From NCBI GenBank assembly GCA_038045265.1, contig JBBSYL010000010.1, positions 8,870-72,869 on the forward strand: a stretch of 64,000 nt of DNA, in the 5' to 3' direction. A program made the position numbers and the translations under genes. The notes below the pieces were generated by a model, which did not search any database, was not told the DNA's origin, and worked only from the letters and a program-made list of their open reading frames with translations. This stretch comes from SICV01 sp038045265. GTDB taxonomy: Archaea > Nanobdellota > Nanobdellia > Pacearchaeales > GW2011-AR1. Within the stretch, counting starts at the first letter, position 1, and each line of letters begins with the position of its first letter. Of the stretch, positions 1 to 8,760 are shown one piece after another.

Positions 1-200
1 TTTCTTTCCATTAATCTTGTGACTTTAATTATTCGTTTACCGGATTTACTTGGATTTCTTATTGTCTCTCCCGCTTTTGCTTTGATTATTTTACTTATTA
101 ATGTAAGGGGTATATTTTCTCCCAACTTTATACTGAGCATTTTATGTAAGCTTCCTTTTCTGTTCTTTCTAATTGCTTTTTGAATCCAGAGTTTTTTCAT
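1..200 (-). CDS. Small basic protein, 3' part cut by window edge
   Basis: An ATG at 198-200 opens a frame that runs off the left edge with no stop, giving at least 66 residues. The peptide begins MKKLWIQKAIRKNRKGSLHK and is rich in Lys and Arg. Its start resembles the short basic proteins of unknown role that begin with a W-I-Q-K-A-I pattern. It lies 40 bases downstream of the SBDS gene on the same strand and could be co-transcribed with it. No function is assigned. Confidence 0.55.
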   Translation of the reverse strand, partial: MKKLWIQKAIRKNRKGSLHKMLSIKLGENIPLTLISKIIKAKAGETIRNPSKSGKRIIKVTRLMER

Positions 201-239
201 TGCCTGTCAAAGAATTAAAGACTTTTATATTTTTTGAGA

Positions 240-917
240 TTAAGATTTCTCTGCGAGATCTTGGCTCTGAACTGCTCCATGAGTTATCTTGTTAAGCTTG
301 TCATAAAAATCTATCTGCATTCCTGCAGGAATATTTAGAATACACTCCAATGCGCCATTTGCCAACCAGTCTTCTGACTCTTTATAATCTTTCAAAAGAG
401 AATAAGTCTGAGCAGTATATTGGGCAGGGATTGTAATTTTTATTCTTTTCAAATCTATTTTTATTGGAATTACTTTTTGTAAACTCTGAACTATTCCAGA
501 AATCTGCTGTTCAGCAGGTTTATTGTCTATGTTAATGTGGGCTTCTTTTAATGCTCTCTGAATTCTTTCTTCTGTGTAAGGTCTGCCGTGTTGGTCTGAG
601 CAGTTTTTTATTAATATGGTTATTACTTGTTTTATTTTTGCTTCTCTTTCTGAATCTCTGAATTCTTGGGTTTTCTGAACTTCCCCTTTAGTAATTATGC
701 GTTTTGCTATTTCATAAAAATCTGTTGTATTAAATGAATTTTCCAATTCTGCGTTTGATGCAACCATGCCTTTATTTACATCTGTAAAAACTTTTGGAAC
801 ATCTACTGCGGACATAATATCTCCCTTCCCTTCTCTAACTTTTAATGCTGCATCTAAATCTACATGGATTTCAAAATGCTTTCCATTTACCTTTATTCTT
901 GCAACAACTTTTGCCAT
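240..917 (-). CDS. sdo1: Ribosome maturation protein SDO1 (SBDS family)
   Basis: 225 residues, normal length for an archaeal SBDS protein. The N-terminal FYSH domain (about residues 1-90) has the typical ARIKVNGKHFEI start and a GDIMSAVDVP segment. A helical middle domain contains QHGRPYTEERI, and a ferredoxin-like C-terminal domain contains KIPIKIDLKRIKI-type strands. In archaea and eukaryotes SBDS works with the EF-2-like GTPase to release the anti-association factor aIF6 from the large ribosomal subunit. It is followed on the same strand by a small basic ORF. Confidence 0.93.
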   Translation of the reverse strand: MAKVVARIKVNGKHFEIHVDLDAALKVREGKGDIMSAVDVPKVFTDVNKGMVASNAELENSFNTTDFYEIAKRIITKGEVQKTQEFRDSEREAKIKQVITILIKNCSDQHGRPYTEERIQRALKEAHINIDNKPAEQQISGIVQSLQKVIPIKIDLKRIKITIPAQYTAQTYSLLKDYKESEDWLANGALECILNIPAGMQIDFYDKLNKITHGAVQSQDLAEKS

Positions 918-941
918 ACCATAAAAATAAGATAGACTTAT

Positions 942-1976
942 TTAAAGATTTGTATGGCCAATCTTTATCTCTTTCTCTATAGCGGAAAATACTTCTTTAT
1001 TCGAGAAAGTGAATTTTTTCAGATTTTTTTCATATAATGGAATTTTTGAAACGAATTTTCTAATAATCGATTTATCAATTTTACTTGAAGAGAGACCGAA
1101 ATTAGCTTTTCCAACATAAAATGCGTTGACTTCCTGTTCTGTCTGCCCAGATAGGGGAATGCATAATACTGGCTTTTTTAAGTAAATTGATTCACTTAAC
1201 GTGCTCATTCCTGCGTTAGAAACAACTGCTCTACTAGAAGCTAAATCTGCTGCAAAGTCTTCAGCGCTAAAATTCTTTATTTTTAGATACTTACTTGACT
1301 TCCTAGATAATTTTCCGTAAACTATGCACTTTTGCTTTGATTTTTCTAAAACTTCAAGAATAGAATCTCCGCCTAAACTTAGGTAAACTAGAAAATGATT
1401 GCCTGCCTTTTCCTTCTGTTTCTCAACTAATTTTCTTACTACGGGCGGAACGATAATAGCATTTTTACTTAAAATTTTTGGGTGAAAGAAACTTGTAATT
1501 ATTTTCTTTCTTGGAAACGGACACATCAAATGCACTATCAGTTTGTATAGCGAAACTTCGGATAAATTTTTTATTTTTCCGGCAGATGTGTCTGTTACTA
1601 TGTGCTGATTATCAAAACTTATAACAGGAATTCTGAGAATAAGTCCAGAATATGCTGTCAAAGGTTCAAAATCTGTGATAATAACTTTTGGTCTGTTTAA
1701 TATGCATGAAATAATTACTTTTAAGAAAGACAATAAAATAAGTGGTGAAATAAGAAGATTATAAAGAAAGGTTTGAATGTATTTTATTTTCCCATCTCTT
1801 GTGATAAAAGACAAATAATTTATGCTTTTTACTTCTCCAAATTTTTTAAGATAATCTTTTGCTTTCCCGCCTGTAAAAACAGATACATCGTGGTTCTTTT
1901 TTAGTTCTCTAATCACCTCTGCACTTCTCATCGCATGGCCTAAACCTTCTCCATTTATGCCGTAAAATATTTTCAT
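942..1976 (-). CDS. GT-B glycosyltransferase, MurG/UGT-like
   Basis: About 344 residues with a GT-B layout. The N-terminal half opens with a nucleotide-fold loop containing GxGLGHAMR (residues about 9-17). The C-terminal half has the donor-binding signature SNAGMSTLSE followed by KKPVLCIPLSGQTEQEVNA, as in MurG and UDP-glucuronosyltransferases. It probably transfers a sugar from a nucleotide donor to a lipid or surface acceptor. A frame seven codons longer exists, but the shorter start is preferred: a TATA-like tatatttaaa lies about 25 bases before this ATG, fitting a leaderless mRNA. It is divergent from the membrane sulfatase-like gene, which suggests a shared envelope role. Confidence 0.8.
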   Translation of the reverse strand: MKIFYGINGEGLGHAMRSAEVIRELKKNHDVSVFTGGKAKDYLKKFGEVKSINYLSFITRDGKIKYIQTFLYNLLISPLILLSFLKVIISCILNRPKVIITDFEPLTAYSGLILRIPVISFDNQHIVTDTSAGKIKNLSEVSLYKLIVHLMCPFPRKKIITSFFHPKILSKNAIIVPPVVRKLVEKQKEKAGNHFLVYLSLGGDSILEVLEKSKQKCIVYGKLSRKSSKYLKIKNFSAEDFAADLASSRAVVSNAGMSTLSESIYLKKPVLCIPLSGQTEQEVNAFYVGKANFGLSSSKIDKSIIRKFVSKIPLYEKNLKKFTFSNKEVFSAIEKEIKIGHTNL

Positions 1977-2029
1977 CCCCTGATGAAGAAAGAACATAAT
2001 TTAAATATATTGTAAAACTAGCATGATAA

Positions 2030-3886
2030 ATGAAATTTAATCATCTAAATATTGCAATCTTAATCGGGCTGGCTCTTTCGCTGTGTACTGTTTTTGCTGT
2101 TACTTTAAGTGATGCTTGGACAATAAGAAACATATATAACGTTTTTTACTTCGCATTTCTAAACCTCACCTTGCTTTCATTCAATGCATTTTTGTTTGGA
2201 AAGAAAAGAAGCTTCATACCAGAATCTGTGAGAAAGCCATTAAGGATTACTTTTATTCTTGCTTATTCTGCTATCTACCTCATAGCAACATTTACTTATG
2301 CCACAACAGGACAAGTTCCTAGAATACAAACTTTGATTTTCTTATATGGCATAGGCCCAATTGTTGCATCTATTGCTGTACTGGTCTTTCTAGCTCTGTG
2401 TTTTGGGTTGCTTGTATTATTTATACATAAAAAGACCTCTCTAAAAGATATCAGGGGACATACTAGCAGAAAAATTAAACTTTTGCTTATAGCAAACATT
2501 ATCTTACTCTTTCTGACCATTGTAGTAAACACGCAGTTTCTACAGATAAATATCCCCTTAGGAATATGGGAAAGAGAACTTGTTGCATATGATGAAGATA
2601 GACCTGTTTTGGAAGATTTATTTAATGCTAGTTTAAAAAATGAAAAATATAACGTCGTATTTATTCTACTTGAATCTGTATCTGCTGAAAGACTTGGAGT
2701 TTATGGATATGATAGAAATGTTACGCCTTATATGGATTCTTTAGCACAAAAAGGATTGATTTTTGAAGAAGCATACTCTACTTCAACCCATTCAGATTAT
2801 GCTCAACCTGGCCTTTTATCTTCTAGATATATATTTTCCAGCAATACAAGAACAGATTACTCTCTTGGCGGATCAGTAACAAATTATAAAGGAGATGCCC
2901 CAAGAAAATTTGTTTGGGATGTCTTCAAAGAAAATGGATATAAAACTGGATACTTCTCTTCTCAGGACGATAGATGGCAGGGGATGGATGATTATCTTAA
3001 TTATAAAACCCTCGACTCTGCTTCTTATTCTCTTAGCGATGGAGAAACAGATTATGGAACGGGTTTTGGAAAAAAAGATTATGATCACAAAACTGCAGAT
3101 AAGGCCATAAGCTGGATGAATAATGTTTCAAAAGAGAAATTCTTTGTTTATCTTAACTTTCAGGCAACCCATTATCCAAATGTTTATCCTGAAAATATTT
3201 CATTCTTCAAACCTGACAGCAATCCTCCTTCCGTAGTAGTTAAGGCAGACGAAGAAGGCATAAATAGATTTGACAGCTCGTTGAAATATGTTGATGAGCA
3301 AGTTGGAAGAATATTAAAACACCTTGAGGAAAATGGATTACAAAATAAAACTGTGGTCGTTATCACTTCGGATCATGGACACGATCTTCTAAACAGACAT
3401 AATGTACAAGGGCATGGAAACAGCATATATAATGAAGAATTATTAGTTCCAGCAATAGCATTTGTTCCAGGATACAAACATACAGTTATTAAAGAAAGAG
3501 TTAGCCAGATAGACTTTGTTCCAACCCTTATAGATTTATTTGGATATCCTATGCCTTATGAATTCCAGGGAGAGATAATGAAAAAAGGAAGACCAATTTA
3601 TTTTGTTGCCCAATCTCATAAGTATTATATTGGTCTTGTAGATAAAGAGATAAAGATAATTCTTAACATGAACACTAAACAACTTGAAGCGTATAATTTA
3701 ACAGATGATAGCAGAGAGATAAAAAATATAAGATCTGTTGCAAATAATGATAAAATATTAAAGCTTCTTTTATGGAGGCATTGTCAAATAGAATATTATA
3801 AAAAAGAAAAATGGAAGGAAAATAAGCAAGATAGATGCAATATAAACAATAATTTTAAGATCAATCCAGAGTTCAGTAAAGCTTAA
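2030..3886 (+). CDS. Membrane sulfatase / LTA synthase-like enzyme
   Basis: 618 residues. Four or five hydrophobic segments fill the first 175 residues. A sulfatase-fold domain follows from about residue 205, with NVVFILLESVSAERLGVYGY (first metal-binding Glu), a Thr-rich segment AYSTSTHSDYAQP at the nucleophile position, and TSDHGHD plus GHGN metal sites near residues 450-470. There is no CxPxR formylglycine motif. The Thr-type active site and membrane anchor resemble lipoteichoic-acid synthase and phosphoethanolamine transferases more than true sulfatases. The inferred role is transfer of a phospho-group onto envelope glycan or lipid outside the cell. Substrate unknown. Confidence 0.75.
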   Translation: MKFNHLNIAILIGLALSLCTVFAVTLSDAWTIRNIYNVFYFAFLNLTLLSFNAFLFGKKRSFIPESVRKPLRITFILAYSAIYLIATFTYATTGQVPRIQTLIFLYGIGPIVASIAVLVFLALCFGLLVLFIHKKTSLKDIRGHTSRKIKLLLIANIILLFLTIVVNTQFLQINIPLGIWERELVAYDEDRPVLEDLFNASLKNEKYNVVFILLESVSAERLGVYGYDRNVTPYMDSLAQKGLIFEEAYSTSTHSDYAQPGLLSSRYIFSSNTRTDYSLGGSVTNYKGDAPRKFVWDVFKENGYKTGYFSSQDDRWQGMDDYLNYKTLDSASYSLSDGETDYGTGFGKKDYDHKTADKAISWMNNVSKEKFFVYLNFQATHYPNVYPENISFFKPDSNPPSVVVKADEEGINRFDSSLKYVDEQVGRILKHLEENGLQNKTVVVITSDHGHDLLNRHNVQGHGNSIYNEELLVPAIAFVPGYKHTVIKERVSQIDFVPTLIDLFGYPMPYEFQGEIMKKGRPIYFVAQSHKYYIGLVDKEIKIILNMNTKQLEAYNLTDDSREIKNIRSVANNDKILKLLLWRHCQIEYYKKEKWKENKQDRCNINNNFKINPEFSKA

Positions 3887-3939
3887 ATACGGCAAACACA
3901 AGAAAATTCCAACAACACGAAGAGGTTTCTAAAAAGAAA

Positions 3940-4665
3940 ATGGATATGCCAACAGAAATGCAACATCAGGCCATGGGCTATGACAGAGCCGCGACAATGT
4001 TTTCTCCTGATGGACATTTATTACAAGTAGAATATGCTGAGAAAGCTGTAAAATCTGGCAGTTCAAGTATCGGCTTGGCGTGCAAAGATGGAGTAGTTAT
4101 AGTAGCTGATAGAAGAATAAGAGACAATCTTGTTGCTCCTGAATCAATGAATAAGGTTTATGAAGTTGATGAACATATTGTTGCAAGCAGTGCTGGAATA
4201 TTAAGTGATGCAAGAATATTGATAGAGCAGGCACAAATATTGGCGCAACAGAATAGAATAACTTTTGATTCTCCTATAGAACCAATTTCAATAATAAAGA
4301 TGATTGCCGATAAGAAACAGATGTTTACGCAATATGGAGGAGTTAGGCCGTATGGTGTTGCAATAATAGTGGCAGGAGTACATAGAGGTAAATCTCATTT
4401 GTATGCTTCAGATATGGTTGGTAATTATCTTGCTTATAGAGCTAATGCAATTGGAGAAAATGATGAAAAGGTAAAGGAAGCACTAAGAAAAGAGTTTAAT
4501 GAAAATATGACAATTGAGGATAGTATAAAACTATCGTTGAGAATATTCAAACAAGTGCTTGACAAGAACTTTGATATAAGCAGATTTGATGTTGGGTATA
4601 TTAAGATAGGAGATGCTAAGCTTGTTAGAATGCATGGCGATGAATTGAAGAGATTTGTTAAATGA
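3940..4665 (+). CDS. psmA: 20S proteasome alpha subunit
   Basis: 241 residues. The alpha-subunit N-terminal signature GYDRAATMFSPDGHLLQVEY (residues about 13-32) forms the gate and outer-ring helix; it is followed by AVKSGSSSIGLACKDGVVI and ADRR. Alpha subunits form the outer heptameric rings that gate substrate entry and dock AAA unfoldases. The catalytic beta subunit is encoded 49 kb away at 53,568-54,221 on the other strand. The gene lies 53 bases after the sulfatase-like gene, with a TATA-like cttaaata overlapping the end of that gene, so it may have its own promoter. Confidence 0.97.
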   Translation: MDMPTEMQHQAMGYDRAATMFSPDGHLLQVEYAEKAVKSGSSSIGLACKDGVVIVADRRIRDNLVAPESMNKVYEVDEHIVASSAGILSDARILIEQAQILAQQNRITFDSPIEPISIIKMIADKKQMFTQYGGVRPYGVAIIVAGVHRGKSHLYASDMVGNYLAYRANAIGENDEKVKEALRKEFNENMTIEDSIKLSLRIFKQVLDKNFDISRFDVGYIKIGDAKLVRMHGDELKRFVK

Positions 4666-4680
4666 AAATTTATTAGTTAA

Positions 4681-4692
4681 TAATATAAATAG
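4681..4692 (+). promoter_or_regulatory. TATA box of the nucleoside phosphorylase gene
   Basis: The sequence taatataaatag is centred about 25 bases before the ATG at 4711. This is the spacing expected if transcription starts at the ATG. It favours 4711 over an in-frame start six codons upstream, which would lie before the predicted transcription start. Confidence 0.6.
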
Positions 4693-4710
4693 TTGCTTCT
4701 TTATTCTTTC

Positions 4711-5481
4711 ATGTATCATAAACTTACTGCTGAAGATATAAAAAAAGAGTTGGGTTTGCCTAAAAATTATAAAGTAGATGCATTTGCAATATATGGCGGG
4801 GGGGATGCTAAGAGATATAAAAGAAAGTTCTTGAGCGCTTTGGGAGATTTAAATTACAAAATAGAAAAATTACCAAATTCATTTATTAGAGAAATTTTAA
4901 GCATAAGGGTTAAAAATAAAAGAATATGGTTCGCGGTGGAATATGGTGGCGCTAGGCTCTCTGAGTATATTCACTTTGCTTCTATTTTTGGATCAAAGAA
5001 AAATATCTTAGTTGGAAAATGCGGTGGACTTCAGAAAAGCCAAACAGTTTTTGGGGTAATAGTTCCGGATTCCTCTTATTCTACTGAAAGTAGTTGTCAT
5101 ATGTATTTAAGACAAAAACAAGATAATCTTTTTGAATCAGATAAAACGCTATCTGAAAGAATATTCCATAGAATGAAAAAAGAAGGGATAAAAGTCTACA
5201 GAGGGAAAACTATTACCTGTCAAGCAATGATGGCTGAAACTTGGGAAGATGTTTTGTCTTGGAGTAGGCAAGGATTTCTAGGTGTTGAAATGGAGGCTGC
5301 CACTTTGTTTGCAGTATCGAACCATTTTAAAGTACCCGCCACCGCGATTCTCCAAATAGCAGACAATTTAATAGAAAAAGAAATAGTAAGCAGTAAAAGT
5401 TATTTGAAGAAAAAAGCCAAATTAAATCATCTTAGAAAATTTTTCCTGAAAGTTGTTTTAGATGAAATATTTAATATTTAA
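4711..5481 (+). CDS. PNP/UDP-family nucleoside phosphorylase
   Basis: 256 residues from the preferred ATG. The phosphorylase fold is shown by AIYGGGDAKR (phosphate loop, residues about 26-35), the central KNILVGKCGGLQ glycine strand and the nucleoside-binding signature GVEMEAATLFAVS near residue 195. These enzymes split nucleosides with phosphate to base and ribose-1-phosphate. The family also includes AMP nucleosidases and MTA phosphorylases, so base specificity is unknown. Its last four bases overlap the end of the convergent DUF106 gene. Confidence 0.8.
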   Translation: MYHKLTAEDIKKELGLPKNYKVDAFAIYGGGDAKRYKRKFLSALGDLNYKIEKLPNSFIREILSIRVKNKRIWFAVEYGGARLSEYIHFASIFGSKKNILVGKCGGLQKSQTVFGVIVPDSSYSTESSCHMYLRQKQDNLFESDKTLSERIFHRMKKEGIKVYRGKTITCQAMMAETWEDVLSWSRQGFLGVEMEAATLFAVSNHFKVPATAILQIADNLIEKEIVSSKSYLKKKAKLNHLRKFFLKVVLDEIFNI

Positions 5482-5903
5482 GGCAGTTTAAACAATTTCC
5501 TGAAGATTATGCTTCCAACTATTGAAAATCCAATATACCACCACATCCAGACAGGGAAGAAAAATTTAACTGTCTCTAAAGGTGTATCTGTAAACGCTTT
5601 CTTCATAAATCCGAATAATAAAATTATTGGAAGGAAAGTTATTAGCATGGGTTTTAGAGAATGTTTCATCATCTCGCTAGCTAAGGGGAGCATTTCTTTA
5701 TTCAATTCTAGAGCTTTTTCGTGTCTTCCTGCCTGTTGATGTTCTTTTATCTGCAGTTGAATCGCCTTTTGCTTTTCTTTTATGGCTCTCATTTTATCTT
5801 TATCAAGAACAAAATAGTTTATGAGAGAAATGAAAAATGAAATAAGTAAGGCAAATCCTATTATGCTCAAATAGGGATAACTCTGAATTAATTCATATAC
5901 CAT
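5478..5903 (-). CDS. DUF106 / EMC3-TMCO1-like membrane insertase
   Basis: 141 residues with three hydrophobic segments: residues about 13-33, about 87-100 and about 113-133. A Lys/Gln-rich cytosolic coiled coil (EKQKAIQLQIKEHQQAG) sits between the first two. This is the layout of archaeal DUF106 proteins, the Oxa1/YidC/EMC3 superfamily members that help insert short membrane proteins. In many archaea the gene is next to secY. Here it is separated from secY by one unknown gene on the same strand, which supports the call. Confidence 0.85.
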   Translation of the reverse strand: MVYELIQSYPYLSIIGFALLISFFISLINYFVLDKDKMRAIKEKQKAIQLQIKEHQQAGRHEKALELNKEMLPLASEMMKHSLKPMLITFLPIILLFGFMKKAFTDTPLETVKFFFPVWMWWYIGFSIVGSIIFRKLFKLP

Positions 5904-5952
5904 ATTGTGTGAAAGGAATAGATGTTTTTAAAGGCTATGAATTTAAATAAAA

Positions 5953-6435
5953 TTATTCATGATAGATTCTAATTAATTGAAAAGTCCCCGACTCACTCAT
6001 ATCTTTAAATGTATCAACAGGTACTCTCCATTCCCCCTCATATTTTGTGCCTGCATCTGTTGATTTTCCAAAGTAATGGATTGGAGATCTATTAATTATA
6101 AAGGAATACATCTTTTCTGAATATACTTTGCAAAAGTTTATATGCTCGGGTCTTATAACTCCATTTCTTATCTCACCTATACAACCTATCTCGAAAATCA
6201 ATCCTTCCAGGATACCTTCTTTCAATTTTCTAAGAGACTCTGCATCCTGTGCAATCACGAATGGAGTTTGACTTTTTAATTCTGGTTCTGCCTTTCTGCC
6301 TTGAAAATATAAACCTTCAAATGATACTGTTAACCCTCTGGCTTTTGCATTCCTTCTAGCTAATTCTAAAAAATAATTTTGTGCACTTTCAGAATTAATT
6401 TCTGCTACAAGCCTACGATGGGCCTCATCAATCAT
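5953..6435 (-). CDS. Unknown protein between SecY and DUF106 genes
   Basis: 160 residues, soluble, mixed alpha/beta by eye, with no signal peptide or membrane segment. The N-terminal third is helical and charged (AHRRLVAEINSESAQNYFLE). The rest has alternating hydrophobic stretches and several aromatic strands, such as MYSFIINRSPIHYFG. I do not recognise the family. It lies on the same strand as secY and the DUF106 gene, about 50 bases from each, so it may be transcribed with them. No function is inferred. Confidence 0.6.
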   Translation of the reverse strand: MIDEAHRRLVAEINSESAQNYFLELARRNAKARGLTVSFEGLYFQGRKAEPELKSQTPFVIAQDAESLRKLKEGILEGLIFEIGCIGEIRNGVIRPEHINFCKVYSEKMYSFIINRSPIHYFGKSTDAGTKYEGEWRVPVDTFKDMSESGTFQLIRIYHE

Positions 6436-6487
6436 GAAAGTTAGTGTTAATTATTTACTTTTAAGTATTATTGTGATTAAAGAAGAT

Positions 6488-7888
6488 TTATCCCATGAAT
6501 CTTCTTAATGCGGGATGCATGTCTACTGCGTGCTGATGAGCTATATTTTGATACATCTGGTAGGCAATCATTACTGCGAGAAGAATAGCTGTTCCAGAGG
6601 TTATGGCGCCTAGAATATCTGTTAATGCCGCTAGAACTCCAATAGCAAGACCGCCCATTATTGTTAGTGGCATAACATATCTAGATAGAACTGATTCAAG
6701 AACTCTTTCATCTTTTCTGAATCCTGGAATTTGAAGACCTGAATTGATTATCTTTTTTGCTTGGCCTGCTGCATCTGTGCCAGAAGTTTTAACCCAAAAT
6801 ACAGCAAATAAAGCTGAGAAAATCATATAGAAGAGTAATTGAGAAATAACTTGGACTACTTGAATACCTTGTATGCTTCCACGAATTACTGCCTGAAGAA
6901 GGTTAACACTTGTTCCACTACCCCCTATCCAGAATGCAAGACCAGAAGTTGGAACTCCTTGTGAAAATGCGCCCATAAATGTTGGATGACCAAGCCAATT
7001 CTGAAGAAGGCTTCCGAATAAAGAAACATTTGCTGCAAGAGCTGCAACCAATATAACTGGGATAGTTGAAGCATATATAAATTGCAAAGGCCATTTGACA
7101 TTATATCCTCGTAATCTATCATAACTTAAAGGAATTTCAACTTTCAAACTTTGTGCCCAAACTACTAAGAGAAATATTCCTATTGTGACAAGAATTGTGA
7201 GCAATGCAAATATTAACTCTGTTGGGGCTCCATTTATCAGTGATTGAATTATCACAAAAAATCTACCCGTACATGGATTTCCGTCAGCAAGACAGATAGA
7301 GACTGAGCCATTTTGAATATCCATAAATTGGAAGAATCCTGTGAAGACGCTTCTTGCAACTCCTGCAAGGATAAATAGGGAAACTCCTGAACCAAATCCC
7401 CATTTCTGAGTTATTTCGTCCATATACATTATTGCTATGCCTCCAAGGATGAGCTGGAAAATAACTACTCCTGCATAGCCGGAAACTGCCTGTATTCCAC
7501 CCATTAATACGAAAACTACTGATTCAAATAAAATAAAAAATAGAACTCCTATTTTTTGAATTCCTTGAAAAAGCTTTTTTCCTTCTTCAGTATGAGTATT
7601 TAGATTGAGGATTCCTGAACCAACAAGCAATTGAAGAATGATAGATGAAGTGACGATAGGACCAATACCCAAACTGATGATGCTTCCAAAATCTGTAGCA
7701 AGAATGAGCTGGAGAAATTCGAATCTTTCAAGAAATCCGGCAGTTACTCCATAAAGTCTGACATTGGCAAGGATGAAAAAAGTAGTTAGAACGATTAGTG
7801 TCCACTTCAACTTCTCATTGAAACTGACTTTCTTTTCTACTGGGTGCTTTACCTCTGGAATATTATACAAGATGTCCTGTAATGCCAT
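6488..7888 (-). CDS. secY: Protein translocase subunit SecY
   Basis: 466 residues with ten hydrophobic segments, normal for SecY/Sec61-alpha. Recognisable parts are the first helix after KLKWTLIVL, the plug region GITAGF-type loop, the TM2 segment SIISLGIGPIVTSSIILQLL, and the long loop between TM5 and TM6 that contacts the ribosome. It forms the pore for protein export and membrane insertion. It is the last gene of the ribosomal operon, 31 bases after uL15, the usual archaeal place. One extracellular loop holds a Cys pair (residues about 199 and 206, SICLADGNPCTG) that could form a disulfide. Confidence 0.97.
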   Translation of the reverse strand: MALQDILYNIPEVKHPVEKKVSFNEKLKWTLIVLTTFFILANVRLYGVTAGFLERFEFLQLILATDFGSIISLGIGPIVTSSIILQLLVGSGILNLNTHTEEGKKLFQGIQKIGVLFFILFESVVFVLMGGIQAVSGYAGVVIFQLILGGIAIMYMDEITQKWGFGSGVSLFILAGVARSVFTGFFQFMDIQNGSVSICLADGNPCTGRFFVIIQSLINGAPTELIFALLTILVTIGIFLLVVWAQSLKVEIPLSYDRLRGYNVKWPLQFIYASTIPVILVAALAANVSLFGSLLQNWLGHPTFMGAFSQGVPTSGLAFWIGGSGTSVNLLQAVIRGSIQGIQVVQVISQLLFYMIFSALFAVFWVKTSGTDAAGQAKKIINSGLQIPGFRKDERVLESVLSRYVMPLTIMGGLAIGVLAALTDILGAITSGTAILLAVMIAYQMYQNIAHQHAVDMHPALRRFMG

Positions 7889-7918
7889 TTTGATGAGTAA
7901 GAAAAGAAGTTTTTAAAG

Positions 7919-8347
7919 TTAAGCTTGTGATTCTGGACTCTCAATTATAATCTCGCTTCCTGAAGATTTTATCTTATCCAGTGCAGAAGAAGAGACTGCA
8001 GATGCATTTATTTTTATCTTTGACTTAAGTTCTCCAGTTCCTAATATTTTATAACCTTTCAAATTTACTTCTTTAAGTCCTTTTGAAGAATAATTGTCCT
8101 CTATATCTCTAAGATTTATTGATTTAAGTTTTTTAGGAACGGTTCCACGCCTTAATGTTCTGCTTTTTCCGAAATATTTCTTATCCATATTCAAGATAAG
8201 TGTCTTTCTCTGATCCGCTCTCTTTCCTGTGCCTGCCATCCCTTTTCCTCCACGATTACCTGAACCTCTAGTTCTTTCCTTTGCGCCTCTAAAAGCTGTT
8301 TGATGTGCGTGTCTTCTTCCCGACTTTCTTCTCTTTTTTACTTTCAT
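7919..8347 (-). CDS. rpl15: Ribosomal protein uL15
   Basis: 142 residues. The Gly/Arg-rich N-terminus (RRKSGRRHAHQTAFRGAKER, then GSGNRGGKGMAGTGKRADQ) threads into 23S rRNA. The globular C-terminal part contains GYKILGTGELKSKIKINA. Its ATG overlaps the stop of uL30 (ATGA), giving coupled translation. Confidence 0.95.
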   Translation of the reverse strand: MKVKKRRKSGRRHAHQTAFRGAKERTRGSGNRGGKGMAGTGKRADQRKTLILNMDKKYFGKSRTLRRGTVPKKLKSINLRDIEDNYSSKGLKEVNLKGYKILGTGELKSKIKINASAVSSSALDKIKSSGSEIIIESPESQA

Positions 8348-8760
8348 AGCATTCTCTCCAATAATTTAAAGATCTTGTCTTTGTGATCACCTAAAACTCC
8401 TCTTTTTGTTCCGAAGTGAAGTTTAGAATCTATTCCAGACCTCGGAGGATGCAATCTGAAAAATGGCTTTATGGATAATTCATCTACCTTTCCTGTTTTC
8501 AACTCCTGAATAACTTTTTTCGCATCTACTTTCTTTTTATCTTTAGCAATTCCTCTTGCCGAAATTAGCTTTTCAATCTGCTCTTCCGTTAACTTTCCAA
8601 AAGCGACAAAATTTCTTAAATGGTTTAAAATGTCTAAATTTTCCTTTGTCTCCTTAAGAAGGACAGCAGAATATTTTCTTCTGAGTCTTATTCTCGACAG
8701 AGATTCCTCTACCCTGCCCCATATATCCACATTGCCTGCAATTCTTATTACTATTATCAT
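8344..8760 (-). CDS. rpl30: Ribosomal protein uL30
   Basis: 138 residues, the longer archaeal/eukaryotic form. It opens with IIVIRIAGNVDIWGRVEESL, contains LRLRRKYSAVL-like residues near 25-35, and ends with the archaeal tail FRLHPPRSGI and FGTKRGVLGDHKD. The start overlaps the uS5 stop by four bases. Confidence 0.95.
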   Translation of the reverse strand: MIIVIRIAGNVDIWGRVEESLSRIRLRRKYSAVLLKETKENLDILNHLRNFVAFGKLTEEQIEKLISARGIAKDKKKVDAKKVIQELKTGKVDELSIKPFFRLHPPRSGIDSKLHFGTKRGVLGDHKDKIFKLLERML

